From positions 1-64,000 of the forward strand of contig JAURQH010000093.1 in assembly GCA_030836185.1 (NCBI GenBank): 64,000 nt of DNA. The letters run 5' to 3'. The notes under the pieces are model-generated. The model saw only the letters and a list, made by a program, of their open reading frames with translations. It was not told where the DNA came from and ran no database searches. This DNA is from Planctomycetota bacterium. GTDB taxonomy: Bacteria > Planctomycetota > Planctomycetia > Planctomycetales > Planctomycetaceae. Position numbers and translations under genes: made by a program. The stretch's first letter is position 1; the number at the start of each line of letters is the position of its first letter. Positions 56,367 through 64,000 of this stretch are shown piece after piece.

Positions 56367-56861
56367 ATGAAAGGTCATCAGGAAGTCATCGATGCTCTCA
56401 ACGAAGGGCTCACCATCGAACTGACCGCCATCAATCAATATTTCATCCAAGCCAAAATGGTGCAGGACTGGGGCTTTCAACGTCTTGGTCGCAAGCATTA
56501 TGAAGAGTCCATGGGCGAAATGAAGCACGCGGAATTGCTGATTGATCGAATTCTCTTCCTCGAAGGAGTCCCCGAGATCGCCCGTTACGGAGCAATTCAT
56601 CCCGGAACAAATGTCAAAGAGCAATTTGAATTCGATCTGAAACTCGAAACCAGTGGCGTCAATGCCTACAACAAAGCGTCTCAAATCTGCCAGGAACACG
56701 GCGATAACGGCAGCAAAGATCTGGTCGACAAAATTTTGGTCGAGTCAGAAGGACATGTCGATTGGCTTGAATCACAACTCGATCTGATCGAAGCACTGGG
56801 CATCGAAAATTACCTGACCACTCAAGTCGGAGCCGAAGCTGACGAAACCGAAGGACATTAA
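56367..56861 (+). CDS. bfr: Bacterioferritin
   Basis: The protein has 164 residues; AGGAG precedes the ATG. It aligns without gaps to E. coli Bfr over the ligand regions: E18 and Y25 (IELTAINQYF), E51-M52-H54 (GEMKHAE) with M52 the haem ligand, E94 (LKLE) and H130 (EGHVDWLE). The family makes 24-subunit shells that oxidise Fe(II) and store ferric mineral. Here the bridging ligand at 127 is Ser (VESEGH) with Glu at 126 and 128, an odd change for the ferroxidase site. It is convergent with bfd, 40 bp apart. Confidence 0.92.
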   Translation: MKGHQEVIDALNEGLTIELTAINQYFIQAKMVQDWGFQRLGRKHYEESMGEMKHAELLIDRILFLEGVPEIARYGAIHPGTNVKEQFEFDLKLETSGVNAYNKASQICQEHGDNGSKDLVDKILVESEGHVDWLESQLDLIEALGIENYLTTQVGAEADETEGH

Positions 56862-56900
56862 AGTCCGTCGAAGAATCATTTACGGAAGATGCGGCTCTGC

Positions 56901-57122
56901 TTATTTGAGTGGAGCCGCACCGTAAGTTTCAGTCGCCTGCTTATTCATGACGGCTTGAATTCGACGGTGGCATGCCGTGCAACCTGTTCCCGCACCCGAA
57001 CAGCTCATGACAGCCTGTAGCTCTTGGCAGCCATGCAATTGAACTGTCTGCTGGATGTCCGATTCTCTCAGACCGTAGCAGTAACAGACCATTTTATCGT
57101 TTGCAGTTTCGATAGTCGCCAT
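56901..57122 (-). CDS. bfd: Bacterioferritin-associated ferredoxin-like [2Fe-2S] protein
   Basis: The protein has 73 residues. The four cysteines follow the Bfd pattern: C13-x-C15 (VCYCYG), then 32 residues, then C48-x-x-C51 (GCTACH). BFD domains bind one 2Fe-2S cluster and in bacteria pass electrons to bacterioferritin so stored iron is reduced and released. It faces bfr tail to tail, unlike the E. coli operon. An imperfect 19-bp palindrome lies about 56 bp upstream of the start. A 2Fe-2S domain of another reductase is the alternative. Confidence 0.82.
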   Translation of the reverse strand: MATIETANDKMVCYCYGLRESDIQQTVQLHGCQELQAVMSCSGAGTGCTACHRRIQAVMNKQATETYGAAPLK

Positions 57123-57177
57123 GGGCTTGAAGACTTTATACTCGAAATCAGGTGGGTCGTAAATGGAAGGTCGAACT

Positions 57178-57196
57178 GAGATTGAGTCTCAATTTC
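57178..57196. promoter_or_regulatory. Candidate operator upstream of bfd
   Basis: GAGATTGAG and CTCAATTTC flank a central T, a 19-bp imperfect palindrome with one mismatch per arm. It lies about 56 bp upstream of the bfd start. It does not match a classical Fur box closely, so an iron link is inference. Confidence 0.4.
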
Positions 57197-57392
57197 TGAC
57201 TTTATTCTAATCATGGAATATTCTCATGCAAGAGGTATTTTTGAGGAATCCTTAAAATTCTTCTAATCGATTTCTCGGGAATTTCAGGGTTGATTGACCT
57301 CTTTTTTACTGTGTTTCAAAGCGTGTGGAGTTAGTTTGAGACATCTCACCACTGCCCGATTTCCTAAATGATTAACCGCCTGGAATGGTCTT

Positions 57393-59429
57393 ATGAAACA
57401 AATTTGCTCCGCGATTTTTCTCGTTTTCCTCTGCTTGTCCCCTCCAAATCTCTCCCTGTGGGCCGATGGGCCGGCAGATAATCAGTCTGAGAACGTCCGA
57501 CGCATTCCGAAACTCGGCATTGAAGTTTCTGAAGCCGACCACGAACAACTCACCCAAGAGATTGTGAATTTGGGAGAATTGGTTCAGGCGCTTCGCCAAG
57601 ATCAGCGTGAGATTGTCCAAGCCTATCTGCCCGATGTGGAAGTCTTCCTGATTTCTGTTTTCAACAATTTCACCTATCAGGAATTCTTTCACCAACGAGA
57701 GGTGGAAGCAGCCAAACAACACCTTGCGATGGGAATGGAACGAGCCAATCAACTCAAGCAAGGCAAGACTCCCTGGAGAACGCAGACTGGGGCCGTCATT
57801 CGCGGTTATCGATCCAAAATTGATGGCAGTGTTCAACCCTATGCCGTGTATGTCCCCGAGAGTTATCAGCAACTGGGAATCGATGCTTACCGTTGCGACT
57901 TGTGGTATCACGGTCGGGGAGAAACTTTGAGCGAAACCAATTTCATCGCACAACGGTTGCGCAATCAAGGTGCCGTCTCCAGTACGACCCATTTCATGGT
58001 GCATCCCTACGGTCGTTATTCCAATGCCAACAAATTTGCCGGCGAGATCGACTCTTTGGAAGTCCTCCAACATCTCAAAAGTGAGTACCGCATTGATGAA
58101 GACCGCATCGCAGTGCGAGGGTTTTCCATGGGAGGAGCGGCGTGTTGGCAGTTCGCCGTGCATTATTCTGACCGTTGGTTCGCCGCCACGCCGGGTGCCG
58201 GCTTTTCAGAGACTCCCGAGTTTTTGAAGTCGTTCCAAAAAGAAACACTGACACCCACCTGGTATGAAGAGAAACTATGGCGCATGTATGATTGCACCGA
58301 TCATGCCATCAACCTGTATCACTGCCCCACCATTGCTTACAGCGGTGAAATTGATCGTCAAAAACAGGCCGCCGACATCATGGAAGAATATTTACGTCGG
58401 GAAGGAATCGACATGGTGCATATCATCGGTCCTCAGACGGCTCACAAGATTCATCCCGATTCATTGGTCGAAATCGAACGGCGTCTCACAGCATTAGAAC
58501 GTACGGGACGCCAGCGCACTCCTAAAGAGATTCATTTCACCACTTTTACGCTCAAATATAATCGCATGCATTGGGTGACCGTTGATGGACTGAAACAACA
58601 TTGGGAACGAGCGCGAATCGATGCGCAAATCGCAGACCAAACACTCACTACCGACACCCTCAACGTCACCGACCTGACGTTTGATTTTCCCGCCGGAGAG
58701 GCTCCTTTTGATTTATTGAAACCGGTCATTGTTTCGCTCGATGGGCAACAATTCGAAGCGGGCCGTGCGAAGTCAGACCGATCCTGGCAAGCTTCATTTC
58801 ATCGTGATGAGCGCAATGTCTGGAAAGCAGGGCGACGACTGGAAACCGATCTTCGAAAAGTACAAAACCTGCAAGGCCCCATTGATGATGCGTTCATGGA
58901 CTCGTTTGTTTTTGTCAAACCGACAGGCCAAGCTGCTAACAGCTTGGTCGAAAAATGGACGCAACAGGAACTCGGTCATGCGATAGAACATTGGCGTCGT
59001 CACTTCCGAGGTCAGCCACGTCTTCTCTCCGATACAGAAATTGGAGAAGTTGAACTCTCCCAACACAATTTAATTCTCTTCGGTGATCCCTCCAGTAATC
59101 AGGTACTGAAGAAAATCGCTGACAAGTTGCCCATCAAGTGGGGAGTTCAGCAAATTCAAGCCGACAAACGAACCTGGGATGCCAGTCAACACGCGTTGAT
59201 CGCCGTCTACCCAAATCCTCTGAACCCGAAACGCTATGTCGTTCTCAATAGCGGGTTTACATTCCGTGAGTACGACTATCTCAACAACGCTCGCCAAGTC
59301 CCCAAACTACCAGATTGGGCCATTGTCGATCTCAGCACACCACCCCATAGTCGAGGACCGGGAAAGATCGTCGAAGCCGACTTTTTTGGGGAAAAATGGG
59401 AGTTGCGACCGGCTCACTCCACGCCTTGA
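57393..59429 (+). CDS. Secreted alpha/beta hydrolase (prolyl oligopeptidase-like esterase)
   Basis: The protein has 678 residues with a signal peptide ending near LSLWADG. The hydrolase domain begins near 150 (VYVPESYQQL). DLWYHGRGET gives the oxyanion region, GFSMGGAACWQ gives the nucleophile S245, and TAHKIHP gives the His near 350. The Asp is likely in YSGEIDRQKQ. The C-terminal 250 residues form a beta-rich domain with DSFVFVKPTG. It resembles planctomycete carboxylesterase/peptidase proteins that act on polymers outside the cell; the substrate is unknown. Confidence 0.82.
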   Translation: MKQICSAIFLVFLCLSPPNLSLWADGPADNQSENVRRIPKLGIEVSEADHEQLTQEIVNLGELVQALRQDQREIVQAYLPDVEVFLISVFNNFTYQEFFHQREVEAAKQHLAMGMERANQLKQGKTPWRTQTGAVIRGYRSKIDGSVQPYAVYVPESYQQLGIDAYRCDLWYHGRGETLSETNFIAQRLRNQGAVSSTTHFMVHPYGRYSNANKFAGEIDSLEVLQHLKSEYRIDEDRIAVRGFSMGGAACWQFAVHYSDRWFAATPGAGFSETPEFLKSFQKETLTPTWYEEKLWRMYDCTDHAINLYHCPTIAYSGEIDRQKQAADIMEEYLRREGIDMVHIIGPQTAHKIHPDSLVEIERRLTALERTGRQRTPKEIHFTTFTLKYNRMHWVTVDGLKQHWERARIDAQIADQTLTTDTLNVTDLTFDFPAGEAPFDLLKPVIVSLDGQQFEAGRAKSDRSWQASFHRDERNVWKAGRRLETDLRKVQNLQGPIDDAFMDSFVFVKPTGQAANSLVEKWTQQELGHAIEHWRRHFRGQPRLLSDTEIGEVELSQHNLILFGDPSSNQVLKKIADKLPIKWGVQQIQADKRTWDASQHALIAVYPNPLNPKRYVVLNSGFTFREYDYLNNARQVPKLPDWAIVDLSTPPHSRGPGKIVEADFFGEKWELRPAHSTP

Positions 59430-59595
59430 ATTTCAGGGGGTGGCCGAGAAGAGTTAAGGCAGGTTATAGACTTCCCGAAACGGGTTTGTTAATTTTGATG
59501 TGTCCCTCATGACGGGGGAAGTCCCATGTCACTGAAGACGTACGACTCCCTGATAGATCATTAGTACTCAGTAAACGGAATGAGGAGAGAGAAGA

Positions 59596-60132
59596 ATGTT
59601 GCTCAAAAGAATGACAACCCTTTTGTTGGTTGCCGTTATCGTAGGTGTTTCCACATTGAATGCTGGCGAATTGAAAGTCGGAGATCCGGCTCCCAATTTT
59701 GAACTGACCGGATCGGATGGCAAAACTTATCGCTTGTCAGATTTCCAAGGCAAGCAAGCCGTCGTGATTGCCTGGTTCCCTAAAGCCTTTACCGGCGGTT
59801 GCACCAAAGAATGCAAATCGTTTCGAGATCAAGGCGAAGCGATTCGTCAATTCGATGTCGCCTACTTCACGGCTTCCGTGGATCCGGTGGAAAAAAACAA
59901 GAAGTTTGCTGAGTCCCTCGAACTGGATTATCCCATCTTGAGTGATCCCGGAAAATCAACGGCGACAGCTTACGGCGTTGTGAATGAAACGCGAATGTTT
60001 CCCTATCGTTGGACGTTCTATATCGGAGAAAACGGAAAGATTTTGCACATTGATCGCGAAGTGAATGCCGGCAATCATGGCAAAGATCTGGTCAATCAAC
60101 TGAATAAGTTGGGTGTTGATAAGAAGGGATAA
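59596..60132 (+). CDS. Exported peroxiredoxin (Bcp/AhpC-TSA type)
   Basis: The protein has 178 residues. GAGGAGAGAG precedes the ATG. A signal peptide of about 23 residues (LLLVAVIVGVSTLNAG) suggests it acts in the periplasm. The thioredoxin fold has FELTGSDGKTYRLSDFQG and VVIAWFPKAFTGGCTKEC, with C69 the likely peroxidatic Cys and C73 the partner. Peroxiredoxins reduce peroxides. Most Bcp proteins are cytoplasmic, so export is noteworthy. The next gene downstream encodes a CxxC thioredoxin-fold protein that could recycle it (inference). Confidence 0.87.
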   Translation: MLLKRMTTLLLVAVIVGVSTLNAGELKVGDPAPNFELTGSDGKTYRLSDFQGKQAVVIAWFPKAFTGGCTKECKSFRDQGEAIRQFDVAYFTASVDPVEKNKKFAESLELDYPILSDPGKSTATAYGVVNETRMFPYRWTFYIGENGKILHIDREVNAGNHGKDLVNQLNKLGVDKKG

Positions 60133-60342
60133 ACTCTCGTCCCTGGGACTTCTGCCGAATCTCTCAACCGGCTTCCCGAACAAATTTTGATTCAAACAGG
60201 AGAATTGTGAGCAAATTCACATTCATTCCTGATTGAATGCGTATGATGTCGAAAGACATTTCTTTGGCTGCGACGTGTGTTGCAGACCAGAATTGCTGAA
60301 TTCATCGAATTTCAAATATTGAGATTTCCCTTAAGGAGTAAC

Positions 60343-60894
60343 ATGAAGATGAAGAATTTAATCCTCGCTGCCTTGGTCATGAGCATGACCAGTATTGCTG
60401 GTGCTGCTGAACTTGAATCGGGTCTTAAACCTGGAGATTCTCCTCCACCATTCAACGTCCGCGACATCACCGGACCAAAAGCCGGAAAAACATTGTGCTA
60501 TCGATGTATGTATGGTGCTCGTCCCGTCGTGACTATTTTCACTCGCGATATTGACGAAAACGTCGCCAACCTGATCAAAGAAGTTGACAACCAAGTCGGC
60601 GCCAATGGCGACAAGAAAATGGCTGCTTTTGTTGTGCTGCTCACTGACGATGCAGATGCTGCTGAAGGAACTTTGAAAACTCTGGCCAAAAAGAAAAGTA
60701 TCAAGAATGTTCCTTTGACCGTTTATGATGGTACGGCTGGACCAAGCAGCTACAAAATTGCCAAAGACGCCGATGTCACCGTGATGATGTGGAATGAATC
60801 AGACGTGAAAGTGAATCACGCATTCGCCAAAGGCCAACTGACGAAAAAGAGCGTCAGTGCGGTTGCTGGTGACTCCGCCAAAATCCTCGAGTAA
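60343..60894 (+). CDS. Exported thioredoxin-fold protein with a CYRC motif
   Basis: The protein has 183 residues; AAGGAG sits four bases before ATG 60343 and rules out a longer frame to 60277. A signal peptide ends IAGAAE near 22. The region GDSPPPFNVRDITGPKAGKTLCYRC carries C52 and C55, at the place where thioredoxin-like oxidoreductases have their active site. VVTIFTRDID and KKMAAFVVLLTDD then give the fold's strands. No peroxiredoxin active site is present. It may be a redox partner for exported proteins (inference). A good terminator follows. Confidence 0.75.
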   Translation: MKMKNLILAALVMSMTSIAGAAELESGLKPGDSPPPFNVRDITGPKAGKTLCYRCMYGARPVVTIFTRDIDENVANLIKEVDNQVGANGDKKMAAFVVLLTDDADAAEGTLKTLAKKKSIKNVPLTVYDGTAGPSSYKIAKDADVTVMMWNESDVKVNHAFAKGQLTKKSVSAVAGDSAKILE

Positions 60895-60920
60895 TTCGAG
60901 AGATTGACGGAATTGATCAC

Positions 60921-60956
60921 AAACCCGCTTTTCGATCCCGGAAAGCGGGTTTTTTC
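60921..60956 (+). terminator. Rho-independent terminator after the CYRC protein gene
   Basis: AAACCCGCTTT pairs with AAGCGGGTTT around a short loop and is followed by six T residues. Confidence 0.88.
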
Positions 60957-61068
60957 GTGCGCATCTCGTAGGAATTCCCCTCTCTGGCCCATTTGCCGAT
61001 GCACCAATTCCCACAATCATGCTAGAATTAGACTCACTAACAGGGCGTGTTCATGAGAATTTCTGCCC

Positions 61069-61087
61069 GTGTGCGTGGGCCGCACAC
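61069..61087 (+). promoter_or_regulatory. Hairpin just upstream of the PQQ-propeller gene start
   Basis: GTGTGCG (61069-61075) and CGCACAC (61081-61087) form a perfect 7-bp stem with a 5-base loop. It ends 13 bp before the GAGGG ribosome site at 61100-61104. It could affect translation if the start is ATG 61110. If ATG 61053 is used instead, it is inside the coding region. Confidence 0.4.
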
Positions 61088-61109
61088 AATTCGAGTGCTG
61101 AGGGTTTTT

Positions 61110-64000
61110 ATGTTGCGGACCAATTCTTTCCAGCAATGCAGACCGGTTCTATTCGCGCTCTGCATGATTCTTTTTTTCTCTCCACAATGGAAAAACACAC
61201 AAAGGGGAAATGCGCAAGAGACTCCTTCGGGAGTGATACTCGACTCGCAACTCTCTGATCGTCGACTGCAACGTGTTTTCGATTCTGCCAATGCGTTGCT
61301 CCAACGTCGAGATTTTGTGAATGCACTCCCCTTACTGCAATCGATACTCGATCATCCACGAGACGCACTCTATTTCATCGATCCCGAAAACCGCGATCAA
61401 GCTGTCAGTCTCAAAGGGAAAGTGCTCGATACTCTCTATCAACTCGCGCCTTCGGAACGCAAACAATACGATCTGCTTTATAATGCCGCAGCACAAGATG
61501 TTCTCAACAAAGCCGAGCAGACTGCTGATTCGATGCTGTTGGAGGAAGTCGTTCGTCGCTACTACTTCACATCGACTGGTGCGCAAGCCGCCCGAAATCT
61601 TGCCGAACTGTATTTTGATCGAGGGAACTCTCTGGCCGCAGCCTTAATGTTTCAGAGACTGCTCGATGAAAATCGCATCTCCCGAAACGACCGTCCGGGG
61701 ATTCTTTTGCAAACTGCGATTGCGTTACGAATGGCTGGACTGAATCAGGAATGTCTGAAATCACTGAGCCAACTGAAAAGAGAATCTGCAAATCAGACGT
61801 TTGATCTTGGTGGTCGTCAAATTTCGGTGGATCAAAACAGCGCGACAGACCTCGCTTGGCTCGACAAAATCGCCTCTCTCTCCACCACCGATCAACGACA
61901 CTCTGGGCTCACCAACTGGGCCATGTTCGGCGGAGATGCCACACGCAACGGAACCACCGATGCTCCTCCCCCCATTCGAGAACAGGGATGGGAATTCCGT
62001 ACGATTCCTCTCTCGGAATCTGATGATCCTCGCCAACTCGAACTGGTCGAAAGCGAACTACGAGGATTGTCCAAACGCTTTGAATCCACGAATTACCTGC
62101 AACTACCGGCAATGCACCCGTTAATCGTCGGCGATACGGTCGTCTTTCGTTCTTTAGGAAACCTCAAGGCGATCCACAAACTCACGGGAGAGTTTCTCTG
62201 GGAAACATTTTCTTACGATTCTGAGTTCATGAGCCTGGTCGCACAAATGCGAACCTCCGATCTCCGACGAGAAGATGAAATCACCGAACTCCAACGCTAC
62301 ATCATGCAACGCACCTGGAGAGATATGACCTCCGGGACACTCTCAAGCAATGGGGAATTGATCTTCGCGATTGAAGAACAAGGACTGCTTAAACCAACAC
62401 GATCACTCAACAGTCGCCGGGAGCAAAATTATAACAAGTTGATGGCCTATGAACTTGCCAGCGGAAAAGCCGTTTGGGAGTTAGGTGGGCCAACCGAAGA
62501 TCGGGCTGGAGTCCAGTTTCTTGGTCCTCCATTGGTCCAGGGAAACCTGCTGTATTGCCTGATTTCACGAAACGAAGAAATCTTGTTAATCGCCTTAAAA
62601 AATCGTGAGTTGGCAAACGGTCGCAACATCGTCGAATGGTTATGGGAACAACCTTTACCAACACCCATTTCCTCAGAACTCTCTCAGCAGATGCCTTTAT
62701 GGAAATTGACCGGCTTGACCCCAAGTTATGCCAACGGTGTTTTGATTTGTCCCATTGCGCACGAAACGGTCATCGGCTACGACCTCGCTCGGGGAATTTT
62801 TAGTTGGCAGTTTCGTTATACCGATGAACTGTCTCACTCCAAAAAAACGATGGACAAACTGTACCACTTTCAGAGCGACTACGGCATTAGCCCCGCCGAC
62901 GAAGATCGTTGGCTCGATACCGCACCGATCATCGCGGAGGGACGAGTCATTTTAACGCCGAGCGATTCCACTGAAATCTTCTGTTTGAGTCTCTCACAAG
63001 GAACTCCCTATTGGTCGGCGCTACGAGAGGATGATTTGTATGTGGCGTGCGTCCATGATCGACAAGTGATTCTGGCCGGTCGTCAACACATTCGCGCTCG
63101 CGACTTGGTCACGGGACGAGAGACTTGGTCTGTCGAAATTCCACAACCAAGTGGACGTGGCTATTCCTCGGAAGGGTTTTATTACGTGCCACTTTCAACC
63201 GCAGCCATTGCGGTGATCAATCTCGAAGAAGGCACTCTGCAAAGTACGATTCCTTCACAATTTGATCGGGTTCCCGGCAACCTGGTTGCCGCCGACGGTG
63301 TCGTCGTTTCACAAACGAATAATCGAATTTTTCGATACTTCACACAGACTGAAATTGAGGAACAACTCAACGGGTCTCATCGCGAATCTCAAATACTGCG
63401 CGGGGAACTCGCACTTCTCGACGGGGATTCTTCGACTGCCATTCAAAAACTACTCACCGCATATAAAGATCAAACAGACCTGCGACTGCACGAAATATTG
63501 GTCACCTCTCTCCTGGAGGGTCTGCGCGACAACTTCGAAGACTATCAAGTCCATATCGATTTGCTGAAAACGATGACTCAGGGAACCGAGAAAACTTCGC
63601 AACTGGAAGAAATCCTCGCAACGGGCTTGGCTCAATCGGGGAAAAGCCTCGAAGCATTCCAGCATTTTATCGCATTAATTGAGAAGGACCATTTTCTCCT
63701 CAATCGACAACGGACTCGAATTCGTAGCGACATGTGGACTCGCACACAACTCGAATCTCTTTACCAGAATGCCGAAGCCGACACAAAAAAACAGATGAAA
63801 AGCACTCTCACCGCTTTCATCGAGCGGCTTCTAAAGCAGAATGATTCAAAACAAATTGCCTCCGCCACGACAATTCTGCAAAATCTCCCCGATGGTCAAA
63901 AGCTGATACAACAGCGGATGGCTCAGCTCGATCCTTACACGGAAAGTCTCGAACTTCAGCAACTGCTGTTAATCGCAGAACAGTCTGCCAATGAGTCTCT
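61110..64000 (+). CDS. Exported PQQ-type beta-propeller protein (3' end outside window)
   Basis: The frame (codons at positions divisible by three) stays open from ATG 61053 to the end, giving at least 963 residues from the preferred ATG 61110. GAGGG lies five bases before 61110, and that start gives a signal-like N-terminus (VLFALCMILFFSP). Next are about 200 helical residues (TPR-like, LLQSILDHPRDALYF, AELYFDRGNSLAAALMFQRLL). A propeller follows: WAMFGGDATRNGTTDAPPP near 270, GSGKAVWELGGP-like blades and ARDLVTGRETWSVEIP near 660. TPR-like helices return after 770. PQQ-like propellers scaffold protein complexes (BamB) or bind quinones. Only the start of the gene is seen; it may be much longer. 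Confidence 0.83.
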   Translation, partial: MLRTNSFQQCRPVLFALCMILFFSPQWKNTQRGNAQETPSGVILDSQLSDRRLQRVFDSANALLQRRDFVNALPLLQSILDHPRDALYFIDPENRDQAVSLKGKVLDTLYQLAPSERKQYDLLYNAAAQDVLNKAEQTADSMLLEEVVRRYYFTSTGAQAARNLAELYFDRGNSLAAALMFQRLLDENRISRNDRPGILLQTAIALRMAGLNQECLKSLSQLKRESANQTFDLGGRQISVDQNSATDLAWLDKIASLSTTDQRHSGLTNWAMFGGDATRNGTTDAPPPIREQGWEFRTIPLSESDDPRQLELVESELRGLSKRFESTNYLQLPAMHPLIVGDTVVFRSLGNLKAIHKLTGEFLWETFSYDSEFMSLVAQMRTSDLRREDEITELQRYIMQRTWRDMTSGTLSSNGELIFAIEEQGLLKPTRSLNSRREQNYNKLMAYELASGKAVWELGGPTEDRAGVQFLGPPLVQGNLLYCLISRNEEILLIALKNRELANGRNIVEWLWEQPLPTPISSELSQQMPLWKLTGLTPSYANGVLICPIAHETVIGYDLARGIFSWQFRYTDELSHSKKTMDKLYHFQSDYGISPADEDRWLDTAPIIAEGRVILTPSDSTEIFCLSLSQGTPYWSALREDDLYVACVHDRQVILAGRQHIRARDLVTGRETWSVEIPQPSGRGYSSEGFYYVPLSTAAIAVINLEEGTLQSTIPSQFDRVPGNLVAADGVVVSQTNNRIFRYFTQTEIEEQLNGSHRESQILRGELALLDGDSSTAIQKLLTAYKDQTDLRLHEILVTSLLEGLRDNFEDYQVHIDLLKTMTQGTEKTSQLEEILATGLAQSGKSLEAFQHFIALIEKDHFLLNRQRTRIRSDMWTRTQLESLYQNAEADTKKQMKSTLTAFIERLLKQNDSKQIASATTILQNLPDGQKLIQQRMAQLDPYTESLELQQLLLIAEQSANES

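Noticed and set aside
56890..56919. Hairpin TGCGGCTC/GAGCCGCA as a shared bfr/bfd terminator
   Set aside because: It overlaps the end of bfd and has no T-run, so it is unlikely to end transcription by itself.
57372..58163. 263-residue open frame antisense to the esterase gene
   Set aside because: It is antisense to a signal-bearing hydrolase with a clear catalytic motif; codon-bias shadow.
59474..59484. CCCG-AAA-CGGG hairpin after the esterase gene as a terminator
   Set aside because: Only a 4-bp stem and a broken T-run.

Overview
The window looks like a piece of a Planctomycetes chromosome, most likely order Planctomycetales, with a GC content near 50 percent. The grounds are gene content: a DUF1501 protein, Gfo/Idh/MocA and sugar-isomerase proteins with Tat signals, a hydroxysqualene dehydroxylase, a ChdC/HemQ-type haem enzyme, a very large secretin with N-terminal repeats, many secreted or lipid-anchored proteins of unknown function, and a PQQ-type beta-propeller protein. 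This assignment is inference from protein families; there is no rRNA in the window to confirm it. I recognised no tRNA, rRNA, CRISPR array, prophage or conjugative module. The only mobile-element trace is the 3' end of an ISAs1-type transposase at the left edge.

Layout. 1-880: transposase tail, then about 700 bp of decayed intergenic repeats and small hairpins. 0.9-6.3 kb: TPR lipoprotein, atypical phosphotransferase, cation exchanger, an unknown TPR-like protein and an overlapping methyltransferase. 6.3-19.9 kb, all on the minus strand: hpnE, CPA1 antiporter, hemQ, a small unknown protein, an ABC ATPase overlapping a large membrane partner, an esterase, a sigma factor with extra helix-turn-helix domains, a small lipoprotein, manC with ruvX, and an unknown protein. 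20.3-29.8 kb, plus strand: a secreted alpha-toroid protein, a degenerate dihydroorotate-dehydrogenase-like domain fused to a membrane domain, an oxidoreductase, an aldo/keto reductase, a TauD-type dioxygenase, comF, a DUF502 protein and hemC. 29.9-39.9 kb, minus strand: secretin, SurA-like parvulin, Mfd and a zinc-ribbon membrane protein. 40-49 kb: mixed enzymes, including a transglutaminase-like protein, beta-helix, DUF1501, a paralogous amidohydrolase pair and an ExeA-like ATPase. 49-64 kb: rsmE, a WYL regulator broken by an in-frame amber codon, a TolC-family lipoprotein, an Mpo1-like protein, a bfr/bfd iron-storage pair, a secreted esterase, a secreted peroxiredoxin, a secreted thioredoxin-fold CxxC protein, and a PQQ-propeller protein that runs off the right edge.

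How the genes fit together. hemQ and hemC suggest the coproporphyrin-dependent haem route. bfr and bfd form an iron store/release pair. The secretin, the parvulin lipoprotein, the TolC-family lipoprotein and many exported proteins point to a diderm envelope with outer-membrane traffic. The most unusual items are the PyrD-like pseudoenzyme fused to a membrane domain, the sigma factor with three upstream HTH modules and a cluster of GTTTCAA motifs in front of it, the five-repeat secretin, the amber-interrupted WYL regulator, and a bacterioferritin in which the bridging glutamate of the ferroxidase site is replaced. I did not find a complete new defence or secretion system.
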